Origin: Candidatus Kapaibacterium thiocyanatum
GTDB lineage: Bacteria; Bacteroidota; Ignavibacteria; Kapaibacteriales; Kapaibacteriaceae
NCBI GenBank assembly: GCA_001899175.1
Contig: MKVH01000013.1
Span: 1-64,000, forward strand
Reading direction: 5' to 3'
DNA: 64,000 bases
Shown: positions 25,369 through 35,272 of the stretch, piece after piece
Layout: each line of letters opens with the position of its first letter
How positions within the stretch are numbered: the first letter of the stretch is position 1
The notes under the pieces: generated by a model
Told to the model about the DNA's origin: nothing
Seen by the model: only the letters and a program-made list of their open reading frames with translations
Databases searched by the model: none
Position numbers and translations under genes: made by a program

Positions 25369-28300
25369 TCAGCGCACGATGACTGCCGTCGCCGTATGAT
25401 GCCGCAGGCCGTGATCCATCGTGATGAGATGGACGCCGCTCGCCAGCATCGAGGCATCGATCCTGATGGTATAACGTCCGGGCGCAAGACGTCCGTCGAG
25501 TGGAATGCTTGTCACGGCACCGCGCAGGTCGCGCATGACGATCGTCACGGCATCGTCCGTGAGGACGGTGACGTCCAGGACGATGTCGTTGCCCGTCACG
25601 CGTTCCACGATGAGGGCGGAGGGGGCGCCGATACCGGCCTGGCGTGCTTCGATGGCACAGTCGCCGCCGATGGTGAGCAGGCCGCCCCGTCCCGTTGCGA
25701 TCACACCCGAAATGCCGACCGTATCGACGTCGACGGGTGTGGTGAGGGACGATCCGAGATAGCAGCGGCCACGGATGGTACCGACGACGTCATCGGCCTT
25801 GACGGAATTGGCGAAGGTGAGCGCTATCTCGGCCGTACCCGCGGATATCTGCGTGATGGCGGCGGTGTTCTCCGATGTCGGACGGACGTCCAGCAGGCGC
25901 AGGATGGTAGGATCGTAGCGTATCCGTGTGACGATCCCGGTGATCTGCGCACCGGTAATATCGACGGTGGAACGCAGCGTCATCGGGATGTCGATCTCCG
26001 ATCCGGGCCGACCGGACATGTTCTCGGGGAGTTCGAGCGTGATGCCGGTGATGACACCGGGAGACGTCGTGGTTCCGGTCAGAACGTACCCGACGCTGTC
26101 CGGGCAGAGGCCCGTTGTGCGGCTGACGATGGTGATCGTGTCCTTGCGGTCGAAGCCGGCGAAGGAATATTCGAGGACGACGACGATCGAGTCCCCCGGC
26201 GCCAGCGTCGTGGGCAGGGCAGGTGTCGACGATCTGACGGAGAACGGGCCGACGATACCATCGAGCCGCTCCACCGGCAGCGGGGCCGTGCCGGTATTGC
26301 GGATGACGAGGCGTTGCGTCGTGCTCTGACCCGTACCGAGGATTCCGAACGATGTCGACGTCACCGTGGTCTGCCGCGACAAGTCCACGGCACGTCCGGT
26401 TATCACGCATTTGACCGTTTCGTCGCACGGGCCGACGACGACCGTGAGCGTATCCGAGAACGTACCGACGCTCGTCGGCCTGAAGGTCACCGTAACGTCG
26501 CGCCGTCCCGTGAAGGTCGACAGTGCGACGAGGTCCGTGCTGAATGGACCACCGAGGGATACCTGGCGTACGATGCCGGTAGTGGACGTTCCGTCTCCGA
26601 TCGACAGGCGGAGTTGCGCGGTGGCCTCGTTACCGTTGCAGAGTACCACTTCGCCCATGTCGATGGTCGCATCGGAGATCGAAGCCCGCGCATCGATGAC
26701 GCTGCCGATGATCGTGAGCGAGCGCATCATCGAGCATGGTTGGATGTCGAGTGTCGAGTTGATGACGTAGGCTCCGAGCACGGCAGGATGCTGGATGCGG
26801 ATACCTACCGTGATGGATGTTCCGGGTTTGACGACGATGGGCGCGTCGACGATCGTGACGGAGTTCTGCGCGAAGTTCGTGAGCGTGATGTCGCTGTTGC
26901 CATCGTTGGTGACGACGATCGTCGTGTCGTACGCACCGTCGCAGGCAAGCAATGGTCTCAGGCGGATCGTATCGGGTGTGGTGCCGAGCGAGGGCAGGAA
27001 TGCCGCGGCGATGAGTGTGGCGCGGAGCGTGTCATCTGGACAAGCCGTGGAGGTATAGGGGAACTTGATTTCCTCGATCGCACCACGATTGAGGTCGGGG
27101 CCGAGGGGACGGTACTGGATGCGTACCGTGTCCGACTGTCCGGCCTGGATGACCTTCTGCGTGAACTGCGTGAGCAGGAAGAACGGGGGATTCACGCTCG
27201 GTGCCTTGACCGTGATCGCCGTCGTACCGTTGTTCGTGATCAGGATGGCGCTGTCCGGACGGATGTCGCTTGTGGGGCAGGCATGATAGACGCCGAAGTC
27301 CACACGTGCCCTGTCCAGCCCGGCGATGGAGACGAGCTTGTTCCCGGTCAGAGCGATGGTCGCCTGCACGCCGCACGGAACTGCCGTGAAGGTGGCCGTG
27401 CCGGAGAACGTACCCTGGGCCGAAGGTGTGAACAGCAGGCGTACGGACTGTCGTTGTCCGGGTGCGACGGTGAAGCCCGGTGGCGGAGACGCCAGGGAGA
27501 ATCCCGGAGGGAAGGCCGCATTGGTGACGGTGATCGTTTCCGTACCTGTATTGACGATATCGGTCAGGAGTGCCTTGCCGTTGCTGCAGGCGTCGAGGCT
27601 GCCGTAGTCGAGGGTCGCAGGTTCGAACCTGCAGCGGACATCCGGAACCTTGATGCGCGTGACGGCGGAGATCCCCGGACAGCCCTGTTGCGATGCGATC
27701 CGTACCTGATAGTCACCGGCCTGCGTCACCACGTAGGTCTTCGATGCGGCACCGGGAATCGTGTTTCCGTTGCGTAGCCATTCGTATTCGGCCGCGTCGG
27801 TTTCAGCGGTGAGCGTGATCTGTTCGCCTGTACAGATCGTCCGTGTACCCGTCGGTGTAATATCGACGACGGGAGCGGGCAGGGCCGTCACGACGACAGA
27901 ATTCGAGGTCGCCGTACAGCCGCCTTCGACCGTGATCATCACGGTCCACGTACCCGGATCGCGTGCGACGAAGCGGCCCGTGATCGTCGAGCCGTAGACG
28001 GAGCCGTTCAGGAGCCAGTCATACCGCTCGGCCGTGGCGGTGCATGTCAGCGTCAACGTATCGCCGGGGCATATCGCGGTACGCGAAGCGGCGATGGTCG
28101 GCAGTGATGGCCGTTGCTTGGCGATGGCCTGGCTCTGGGCGAAGGCACCCTGATTGTACTGTCTGCCGCGTGCCGTCGTGTCCGCCGTGACGGACATCCT
28201 GTTGTCGGCCTTGTACCTGTAGGCATAGACACGGTAGGTATAGGTCTCGCCGCAGAGGATGTTCAGCGAATCGAGGTAGGTCGTACCTGCGTCGTTCGGC

Positions 28301-29250
28301 AGGACGGCAAGGACGAGGGCCGTCGACAGCCGCGTGCCGGCATTGATGATGGTGCCGTCGCGCACGGTGGAGGCATCGAACTGGCCGAAGCCGAGCGTGT
28401 CACGCAGGATCATGACGCCGGTCGTGGAGTCCTTCGTATTGGGATCGTTCACGGCCGTCCATGAAATCGTATGCCGCGTGGCCGTTTGCTGCACGAGCGT
28501 CACCGCCGGCGCCGCCGTCCACGTCGGTTCGCGCCATTCACGCCAGAGAAGCTGATTGACGTTGGGCAATCCTTTTCGGGCCTTGACGTTATCGACGTTG
28601 TTCGGAAGTCCCTTCGTCGATAGCGGATCGAGGCTCGTCGAATCCCTGCCGATGCCTGCCGCATAGGCCGCCAGTGTACGTCCACTCACGCGGACCGAAC
28701 GCGAATTGGGTGCGGCCGTATCGTGATTCACCTTGGGCGGCGCGCTGGCATCGTAGGACGGGCCGGTCGGATTCCTGTGTCCGAGACCGTGGACGTGGAC
28801 CGTATCCTTCGTGAAGAGTTCGAGATAGTCGCCTTCCTGGGCGATGTTCAGGGCATTGAACGACCATGACGATCCCGAGAACAGGAACTGGTCGAGATAG
28901 GTCGTGTTCTCCGCACCGAGCTCGAGATAGCCGTCGGAAGGATCCAGGTCCTGCGTCGGAAGCGTGAAGCCGCGGTGATAGATGACGATGATCGTACCCG
29001 CACGGACGTTGCGCCACAGGGGAACGTCCTTGAAACGGACGCCGCCCTGGCGTGCATCCTGCTGACCGTTGTTGTCGGTGAGGATATACCCCACCATGTT
29101 GAGGTTGTCCTTGACGACGACGATTTCCGTCCATTCACCCGTCTCCGGTGAGACGTCGTTGAAGTATTCGCTCACGACGATGTCCTGCGACCGTGCGGCC
29201 GCCGTCATGACGATGAATACGGATGCGGCGAGCAGTATCAGGCGGACCAT
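25369..29250 (-). CDS. Giant secreted protein: lamin-tail, Ig-like and choice-of-anchor domains, sorting-type C-terminus
   Basis: About 1293 residues. A signal peptide (RLILLAASVFIVMTAAARSQ) is followed by a lamin-tail-like domain (IVVSEYFNDVSPETGEWTEIVVV split at about residues 22-60), a fibronectin-like region near 240-370, two PKD/Ig-like repeats with paired cysteines (CPGDTLTLTCTATAERYDW; CTGEQITLTAETDAAEYEW), then five or six beta repeats of the choice-of-anchor D type (VDFGVYHACPTSD, ITNNGTTAITV). A cohesin-like domain (LPENMSGRPGSEIDIPMTL) precedes a C-terminal domain ending in LAPGRYTIRIDASML and TATAVIVR, as in type IX secretion cargo. I chose the ATG at 29250. It is probably a cell-surface or released adhesive protein. 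Confidence 0.82.
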   Translation of the reverse strand: MVRLILLAASVFIVMTAAARSQDIVVSEYFNDVSPETGEWTEIVVVKDNLNMVGYILTDNNGQQDARQGGVRFKDVPLWRNVRAGTIIVIYHRGFTLPTQDLDPSDGYLELGAENTTYLDQFLFSGSSWSFNALNIAQEGDYLELFTKDTVHVHGLGHRNPTGPSYDASAPPKVNHDTAAPNSRSVRVSGRTLAAYAAGIGRDSTSLDPLSTKGLPNNVDNVKARKGLPNVNQLLWREWREPTWTAAPAVTLVQQTATRHTISWTAVNDPNTKDSTTGVMILRDTLGFGQFDASTVRDGTIINAGTRLSTALVLAVLPNDAGTTYLDSLNILCGETYTYRVYAYRYKADNRMSVTADTTARGRQYNQGAFAQSQAIAKQRPSLPTIAASRTAICPGDTLTLTCTATAERYDWLLNGSVYGSTITGRFVARDPGTWTVMITVEGGCTATSNSVVVTALPAPVVDITPTGTRTICTGEQITLTAETDAAEYEWLRNGNTIPGAASKTYVVTQAGDYQVRIASQQGCPGISAVTRIKVPDVRCRFEPATLDYGSLDACSNGKALLTDIVNTGTETITVTNAAFPPGFSLASPPPGFTVAPGQRQSVRLLFTPSAQGTFSGTATFTAVPCGVQATIALTGNKLVSIAGLDRARVDFGVYHACPTSDIRPDSAILITNNGTTAITVKAPSVNPPFFLLTQFTQKVIQAGQSDTVRIQYRPLGPDLNRGAIEEIKFPYTSTACPDDTLRATLIAAAFLPSLGTTPDTIRLRPLLACDGAYDTTIVVTNDGNSDITLTNFAQNSVTIVDAPIVVKPGTSITVGIRIQHPAVLGAYVINSTLDIQPCSMMRSLTIIGSVIDARASISDATIDMGEVVLCNGNEATAQLRLSIGDGTSTTGIVRQVSLGGPFSTDLVALSTFTGRRDVTVTFRPTSVGTFSDTLTVVVGPCDETVKCVITGRAVDLSRQTTVTSTSFGILGTGQSTTQRLVIRNTGTAPLPVERLDGIVGPFSVRSSTPALPTTLAPGDSIVVVLEYSFAGFDRKDTITIVSRTTGLCPDSVGYVLTGTTTSPGVITGITLELPENMSGRPGSEIDIPMTLRSTVDITGAQITGIVTRIRYDPTILRLLDVRPTSENTAAITQISAGTAEIALTFANSVKADDVVGTIRGRCYLGSSLTTPVDVDTVGISGVIATGRGGLLTIGGDCAIEARQAGIGAPSALIVERVTGNDIVLDVTVLTDDAVTIVMRDLRGAVTSIPLDGRLAPGRYTIRIDASMLASGVHLITMDHGLRHHTATAVIVR

Positions 29251-29271
29251 GGCTAACTCCTGAAACACGAC

Positions 29272-29300
29272 AGGGGAGCATGACGGATCCATGCTCCCCT
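29272..29300 (-). terminator. Hairpin between the two giant secreted protein genes
   Basis: AGGGGAGCATG (29272-29282) pairs perfectly with CATGCTCCCCT (29290-29300), 11 bp with a 7-base loop, 20 bases after the stop of the 29320-33351 gene. There is no U-tract, so it may only partly separate the two genes. Confidence 0.65.
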
Positions 29301-29319
29301 GGGTGAAGTCGACACTACG

Positions 29320-32300
29320 TTACTTGATGATGGAGACGGTGCGGACCGTACGATCGCCACCGATCGTGATGTCCAGGAGATATGCACCGCTCGGGAATCG
29401 CGAGGCGTCGATGGTCAGGGCATGCTTGCCCGGAAGCATCATAGCGTCGGCGATGGTGGACACGACCTGACCGGCCATGTCGACCAGTCGTACCGTTACG
29501 TGGCCTTGCGTCGGGAGATCGATCGGAAGGATGGCCGACGTACCGACGGGATTCGGCACGAGGGTTCCGACGATGGTACCGCCCGCGAGCACGTCTTCGT
29601 CGACCGATACGGCAGGAAGGATCGTGACCGTCGTCGTATCGGAGAACTTCTCGCCGCAATCGCCGAGGACGCGGCACCAGTAGCGGCCGGCATCGGAGGT
29701 GGTCACGGAAGCCTTCATATACGTCGGTGCGACTTCGCCGGTGATGGCCGTACCGTCCTTGAACCATTGATACTGCGGCGTGCCCGTACCAGTGACGGCG
29801 ACCGTAATGGTCAGCGACTCGCCGGCATTCACCGACAGCGTTGCCGGCGGTTGCTGCGTGAAGCTATGGGGGGCGTTGACGACGACCACTGCGTTCTCGG
29901 ACGTCGCGAGGCCGCACGGCGTGGAGACCGTGACCGTATAGCTACCGGCACGGGCGGCGGTCATGTTGTCGATCGTCAGCGTCTTGGACGTCGCATTCGG
30001 AAGCGGGGTACCGTTCATGGACCATTGATACTCGGCTCCACCTTGCGCCGGTACGGTGGCTTCCACATTCAGCGTGAGCTGATCGCCTTCGCAGATCGTC
30101 GTGTTCGCAGGGCCTTGCGTAATGACGGGAACACCGGAGATGACGACGTCGATCATGGCGCTTGCGTACTGTACCGGAGCGTCTGCGAGTGCAGCGCGTA
30201 TTTCGTACATGCCCGCGTCGGCGGTGGTAACGTTGAAGATCTGGAGATGTTGCGTACGGGTACCCGAATACTTGACGCCTTCGCTGAGGGGCTGACCATT
30301 ACGGTACCAGCGGATGTCGAGGGCCGCGCCCACAGGATTGGCATAGGCAAGAGCATCGACGTTGACGCTCTGGCCGATGCAGGCGGCTACCGTGGAAGCG
30401 ATCGCCTCGGCATAGACGCCCGTGGTGAAGATGCGGATCTTGCGCGAGGTAGCTGTACCGCAGGTACCGGTCACGACGCAGTAGTAGTCCGTGCCGATGT
30501 CCTGCTGGCGTACGTCACGGATTTCGAGACGACTGCTCATCGTACCGAAGAAGTGTCCGTCGTCGCTCAGGGCCAGATCGCCGCGATACCACTGATAGGA
30601 GAATTCGTTCGGAGCTTCGCCTTCCACCGTGAGGAGGGCATTGGCGCCGATCTGCGCAGGAACGGCAAGCGACTGATTGATGATTGTGGTGGGGCGTACG
30701 ACGCGGATATCCGCCGTATCGGATACGACGTCACCGCACGTCGCGAAGCCTACGACCTTGCACCAGTAGCGTCCCGACGACAGATACTGGACGTCCTGGA
30801 TGCTGAAGATGGGCGTATTCGAATTGGCGAGCGGCTGGCCATCCTTGTACCACTGATAGTAGCGGACACTGCCGGACGTAAGGACGATGAGCGTGTGATC
30901 GTCGCCGAGACACATGTTGCGCGACTCGGGTTGCTGGCTGATCGACAACGGTGCGATGACGACGAAGCGTCCCGAGACGGCGGAGATGTCCGGGCGTTCG
31001 ACACCCGTGATGCGGATCCGGCAGTCGGGCGAGAATTCGATACCCGGAACCGTCCACGTATACGTACCCTGCGATGCCGGAACGACGTCGACCAGCTCGT
31101 AGGAGAGACCGTTCGAGCGCGAGAACTCGATACGGACGTTGTTCATGCCGCGGGCCGTGAATGCGATCGTCTTCGACGACAGGGCGCAGAGCGAATCTCC
31201 GGCCATCGGCTGCGTGAGAACGATCTTCGGCGTTTCGAGGAAGATCGGATTGTTGAAGCCACCCGTCGCGTTCACCGTGGATACGCCGTTCCAGATACCG
31301 TCGTCGGATGTGACGGCATAGACGATGCTGTTGTCACGATAATCGCGCTCTTCGATACGACGTACTGCGGAGTTGTTCGGAATGAACGTGGCCCATGCGG
31401 TATGGACGTTGTCGATGTTGCGGTAGAAGGTTTCGGCACCCGTGATCGTCGCACCGTCGTCCTGGACCAGCGCGATCGAGAGCGGGCGTCCGGTGCCTGC
31501 CGTGTTGTCGTACAGGAAGACGTAGTTCTTCGGTGCGAGCTGGCTCTGCACGTCCACGATACCCGTGGCCTGGTTCGACGCGCTGCCGAGGCGGATCACC
31601 TGCGACGACTGGGCCAGTTCGTAGCGATTGATGAGGCGTCCGAGCTGGTCGCCCAGAGAGATGCGCCAGTAGATCGTATTGCCTTCCTGGAAGGCGTCGT
31701 TCGTGGAGGCGATGAGGTTCACCCAGATCGTCTTCGACGTTTCGCCGGCCTTCGTGGAGAAGACCGAATACTCACCGTCGTTGTTGAGCGACTTGCCGTT
31801 GAGATAGGAATACGTGTTCGTATTGCCGTTGTAGTGGAGGTTGAAACCGCCACCGGTCGACGTCAGGAGATGGTCGGTGCCCAGGCCCGTGTTGTAGCGG
31901 TACACCGTACCGGGTTGAAGGTTCGTGAACGTCACGGAGGCGAAGACGGGAATCGGGAATGCGCCGACACTCGAGTTACAGGCGCCGCTCGCGGTACGCG
32001 AGTGGATGTACTGGGGAACCGTATTCGTGACGAGTTGGGGTGTCGCGGCGACCGTCAGCGCCGGCAGCGTGATGGACGGCAGCCCCGGCGCATCGACGCG
32101 CAGGACGTAGGTGCCGGTCTGGTCCACGGAAATGTTGTCGAACGTGGCCACACCGAGGAACGGTGCTACCGTGGACGTCAGCGTAACGTTGCCCGGACCG
32201 CTGACCTTCGTAATGGTCACATTGGCCGTGTAGTTGGCATCGATGGTATTGTTCGCACGCCACGCCGTGACCTTGAACGGATTCATCGGCGTATTGACGT

Positions 32301-33351
32301 AGGCGGCGTTGACGAAGCCCGTCACCGCTGCATACGTAGCGCCGTCCTGCACCGTGAAGGCGGCCGAATTGACGGCCGTCAGCGCCATACCGGCCGTTGC
32401 GGCGGCATGGACGGAGACGCCGGCTTCGGACGTGTTATAGGAGACATTCGAAAAAGCGACGTAGGACGAACCGGCGGGAATCGTTCCCGTCAGTGTACCG
32501 GACAGTGCGCCCATACCCGTATTCAGCGATACCGTCACGGTCGTGGCGGCGGTGACGTTCTTGGGTGCGCCCGTACCGTCGACACTGCGGATGAGGATGC
32601 CGAAGGGGATATTGCGCGAGGGCGAGGTCGGCGTCACCGACGTGACGGCGAGAGCCGTCGGAGCACCGGTAAGGATGCTCGTCGATGTCACGCTGATGTC
32701 GTCGAGGCGAAGTTGCGGGCGTGCACCGGTGAGAGCGACGGGAATGTGGGCATAGACCCACCGGAGCTGTACGAGGGGCTGGTTCTCGAGTGAGGCCGGC
32801 AGTGTCGTGGCGATCGTCTGTGCCGTTCCCGTCGTGCTCAGATACTCGACGAAGGCACCGTCATTCGTCAGGGCGTTGGTCCATGCAGCCGACGAACCGA
32901 GGCGGTATTGCAGGCGGATCGCATATACACGCGGCTGAGCGCTGCCCAGACGTTGGGATACGAAGGAGACCTTCACGTTGGCCCGACCCGTGGTATTCAG
33001 GGCGAGAACTGCAGCTCCGACGAAGGAGCAGTTGCAGCCGTTCGTTGGAGTACTGCCCGTATTGACGAAGGAGATACCGTTGGCACCTTCTCCTCTGATG
33101 CGCGTTGCTGCGGTATTACTGTATGGGCAGAGCCAGTCTCCGTTCGAGGCCTGATCGGCCTGGGCGTCGAGAATCGGAAGCGTATGGAATACCATCGAAG
33201 GAGGAAACGTTCCTGCCGCCTGTGATGAATTCCATGTCGTGAAGGAATAATTGCCGGTCGACAGATCGAACGGCGTCGGATTGGTTTGCGCGTTCAACAA
33301 CGGCATGCCTGCGAGCAATACGGACAGGCCGATGAGGAGGCGAAGTGTCAT
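29320..33351 (-). CDS. Giant secreted protein with Ig-like repeats and type IX-like sorting domain
   Basis: About 1343 residues, starting at the ATG at 33351 just before a signal peptide (LRLLIGLSVLLAGMPLLNAQ). The N-terminal third has a beta-rich domain with a Cys pair (NGCNCSF) and Big-type repeats (LAVTSVTPTSPSRNI). The second half has at least five Ig-like repeats, each with a cysteine, Gln-Trp and a Tyr-Trp-Cys near the end (YYQWYKDGQPL... SGRYWCKV; YQWYRGDLAL... TDYYCVV; YQWFKDGTAI... AGRYWCRV). The last 70 residues (GHVTVRLVDMAGQVV, FPSGAYLLDI, VRTVSIIK) form a sorting domain typical of T9SS cargo. It is likely an adhesin or matrix protein. Confidence 0.85.
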   Translation of the reverse strand: MTLRLLIGLSVLLAGMPLLNAQTNPTPFDLSTGNYSFTTWNSSQAAGTFPPSMVFHTLPILDAQADQASNGDWLCPYSNTAATRIRGEGANGISFVNTGSTPTNGCNCSFVGAAVLALNTTGRANVKVSFVSQRLGSAQPRVYAIRLQYRLGSSAAWTNALTNDGAFVEYLSTTGTAQTIATTLPASLENQPLVQLRWVYAHIPVALTGARPQLRLDDISVTSTSILTGAPTALAVTSVTPTSPSRNIPFGILIRSVDGTGAPKNVTAATTVTVSLNTGMGALSGTLTGTIPAGSSYVAFSNVSYNTSEAGVSVHAAATAGMALTAVNSAAFTVQDGATYAAVTGFVNAAYVNTPMNPFKVTAWRANNTIDANYTANVTITKVSGPGNVTLTSTVAPFLGVATFDNISVDQTGTYVLRVDAPGLPSITLPALTVAATPQLVTNTVPQYIHSRTASGACNSSVGAFPIPVFASVTFTNLQPGTVYRYNTGLGTDHLLTSTGGGFNLHYNGNTNTYSYLNGKSLNNDGEYSVFSTKAGETSKTIWVNLIASTNDAFQEGNTIYWRISLGDQLGRLINRYELAQSSQVIRLGSASNQATGIVDVQSQLAPKNYVFLYDNTAGTGRPLSIALVQDDGATITGAETFYRNIDNVHTAWATFIPNNSAVRRIEERDYRDNSIVYAVTSDDGIWNGVSTVNATGGFNNPIFLETPKIVLTQPMAGDSLCALSSKTIAFTARGMNNVRIEFSRSNGLSYELVDVVPASQGTYTWTVPGIEFSPDCRIRITGVERPDISAVSGRFVVIAPLSISQQPESRNMCLGDDHTLIVLTSGSVRYYQWYKDGQPLANSNTPIFSIQDVQYLSSGRYWCKVVGFATCGDVVSDTADIRVVRPTTIINQSLAVPAQIGANALLTVEGEAPNEFSYQWYRGDLALSDDGHFFGTMSSRLEIRDVRQQDIGTDYYCVVTGTCGTATSRKIRIFTTGVYAEAIASTVAACIGQSVNVDALAYANPVGAALDIRWYRNGQPLSEGVKYSGTRTQHLQIFNVTTADAGMYEIRAALADAPVQYASAMIDVVISGVPVITQGPANTTICEGDQLTLNVEATVPAQGGAEYQWSMNGTPLPNATSKTLTIDNMTAARAGSYTVTVSTPCGLATSENAVVVVNAPHSFTQQPPATLSVNAGESLTITVAVTGTGTPQYQWFKDGTAITGEVAPTYMKASVTTSDAGRYWCRVLGDCGEKFSDTTTVTILPAVSVDEDVLAGGTIVGTLVPNPVGTSAILPIDLPTQGHVTVRLVDMAGQVVSTIADAMMLPGKHALTIDASRFPSGAYLLDITIGGDRTVRTVSIIK

Positions 33352-33429
33352 GGCTGACAAGCGCTCACGTAACATAGAATGGCAACAAAGGGTTGGATGA
33401 ATTTCTCTCGGCCGCAAAACTACAGAACG

Positions 33430-33457
33430 ACGGCCCGACGAACAATCGCCGGGCCGT
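33430..33457 (-). terminator. Hairpin after the M3 peptidase gene
   Basis: ACGGCCCG (33430-33437) and CGGGCCGT (33450-33457) form an 8-bp GC-rich stem with a 12-base loop, about 50 bases after the oligoendopeptidase stop. On the minus strand it is followed by TCGTTCTGTAGTTTTG, partly U-rich. Confidence 0.65.
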
Positions 33458-33507
33458 AACGCTTCGATAACATGATCTTCTGTCCGGAATGGACCCCAGA
33501 ATCCGGA

Positions 33508-35226
33508 TCAGGCCTTGCCGAGATAGTTCGGATACATGGCGGAGAGCCAGGCATAGGCCGTGTCGACGATGTCCTTCAGGCATCCGTCGGCAAAGGGTGA
33601 GACGAGGGCGCCGGCCTTGACGATCTCGAGGAAGGGCATGCTGCCACCGATGTCGCAGATGCGGAGATAGTCGGCGAAGGCCTTGTCGCGATCCTCGAGC
33701 GAGCGCTTCCAGTACTGCAGGGCGCACGTCTGTGCCAGGGCGTAGTCGATATAGTAGAACGGCGATTCGTAGATATGGCGCTGGAACTGCCATTGCGTTC
33801 CTTCCAGTGCGTACGGAACGTCGTCTGCCGTTCTCCACGGCATGTAGGTACGTTCCATCTCGCGCCATGCCTCGTTGCGTTCGGCCGGCGTAGCGTCGGG
33901 ATGGGCGTAGATCCAGTGCTGGAAGTGATCCACTGCGCAACCGTAGGGCAGGAAGAGCAGGGCGCCCTGGAGATGGTAGAATCGGAACTTGTCCGTCTGC
34001 TCGCCGAAGAAGCTCTGCATCCAGGGCCACGTGAGGAATTCCATACCCATGGAATGGATTTCGCACGCTTCGGCCGTGGGCCAGCGATATTCCGGGACTT
34101 CGAAGCCACGGCTGCGATAGGCCTGGAAGGCGTGGCCGGCTTCGTGCGTCAGCACTTCGATGTCGTGCGTCGTGCGGTTGAAGTTCGCGAAGATGAAGGG
34201 AAGACCGAATTCGGCGAAGCTCGTGCAGTAGCCGCCCGTCGCCTTGTTGTCACGCGTCTTGAGGTCCATGAGGTCATGATCGAGCATCAGCTCGAAGAAT
34301 TCCTTGGTCTGGTCGGACAGCTCGGAATACATGCGATGTGCGCGCTCGACGATCCAGTCGTGGTCGCCCTGGGCGATGGGATTGCCGTCGACGAACTGCA
34401 GCTTCTCGTCGTACAGGGTGACGGCATCCAGACCGAGGCGTTCCGCCTGGGCCTTGCGGAGCTTCGTGACGAGCGGCACGACGTGATCGATGACCTGGCG
34501 GCGGAAGGCCTCCACATGGTTCTGATCGTAGTCGATACGGCCGAACTCGATGTAGCGGTACTCGGTATAGGACGAGAAGCCGAGCTTATGCGCCTTCTGC
34601 GTGCGTACCTGGACGAGCCGGTCGTAGATGTGCTCGAGCTCTTCGCGATGGGTATGGAGGAAGTCGTACATGGCCTTCGTCGCGCGACGACGCTTGTCGC
34701 GATCGAGGTTGATGACGAGTGCGGCGATGGAAGACAGGTTGTAGACTTCGCCATCGAGTTCGATGCGCGCCGAGGCCGTGATCTCGTTATACCTGTTGCA
34801 GAGATCCGACTCTTCCACGAGAAAGTCCTTGATCGACGGATCGAAGGTCTTCGTGCCTTGTTCGAGACGCTTCAGGAAGAGCGAGCCGAATTCGCGTTCG
34901 ATGTCCGGGCGGAACGGCGAGCCGATGAGGCGCTTCGATACGGAGAGATTCCAGTCTTCGACCGTCGGTGTGTTGAGGTCGTAGAAGTGCTTCTCTTCTT
35001 TCGCCTTGTCGTTGGCGACGTTCTGTGTGTAATGCACTTCGGCGAGGCTGTGCATGGTGCCGAACCGTGTACGGATGGCATTCCAGTTATGCACGTGCTC
35101 GATGACGTCGGCGGCTGAGGCTGCGCCGTCGATACTGGTGGAAATGGACTCGATCTCGGTACGGACTGCATCGAGGTCGGGACGTACGTAGGGCAGGTCG
35201 CGGAACGACGGGGTCGTCAAGGACAT
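33508..35226 (-). CDS. pepF: Oligoendopeptidase, M3 family
   Basis: A 572-residue cytoplasmic zinc peptidase that cleaves short peptides. The zinc motif is HEAGHAFQAY with the third ligand in EACEIHSMGMEFLTWPWM, which together are the M3B (PepF-like) signature. FNRTTHDIEVLTHEAGH leads into it. The all-helical N-terminal half (VEDWNLSVSKRLIGSPFRPDIE and repeated Arg/Glu helices) is typical. A ribosome site GGAGAA lies before the ATG. It stands alone between a hairpin and a TPR-protein operon. The exact PepF naming is by resemblance. Confidence 0.92.
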   Translation of the reverse strand: MSLTTPSFRDLPYVRPDLDAVRTEIESISTSIDGAASAADVIEHVHNWNAIRTRFGTMHSLAEVHYTQNVANDKAKEEKHFYDLNTPTVEDWNLSVSKRLIGSPFRPDIEREFGSLFLKRLEQGTKTFDPSIKDFLVEESDLCNRYNEITASARIELDGEVYNLSSIAALVINLDRDKRRRATKAMYDFLHTHREELEHIYDRLVQVRTQKAHKLGFSSYTEYRYIEFGRIDYDQNHVEAFRRQVIDHVVPLVTKLRKAQAERLGLDAVTLYDEKLQFVDGNPIAQGDHDWIVERAHRMYSELSDQTKEFFELMLDHDLMDLKTRDNKATGGYCTSFAEFGLPFIFANFNRTTHDIEVLTHEAGHAFQAYRSRGFEVPEYRWPTAEACEIHSMGMEFLTWPWMQSFFGEQTDKFRFYHLQGALLFLPYGCAVDHFQHWIYAHPDATPAERNEAWREMERTYMPWRTADDVPYALEGTQWQFQRHIYESPFYYIDYALAQTCALQYWKRSLEDRDKAFADYLRICDIGGSMPFLEIVKAGALVSPFADGCLKDIVDTAYAWLSAMYPNYLGKA

Positions 35227-35272
35227 GAAACTGTTCTCCGATCAGAGGAAATGAATGGGCATAAGTATAAGG

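Noticed and set aside
25396-27777. A long plus-strand open frame opposite the giant secreted protein
   Set aside because: It is very rich in Arg, Asp and Gly with no domain, and the minus-strand frame has a signal peptide, clear domains and a sorting end. High GC makes such antisense frames common.
29422-32793. A very long plus-strand open frame opposite the second giant protein
   Set aside because: Composition is typical of antisense shadowing, with no signal peptide or recognised domain; the minus-strand product is clearly real.
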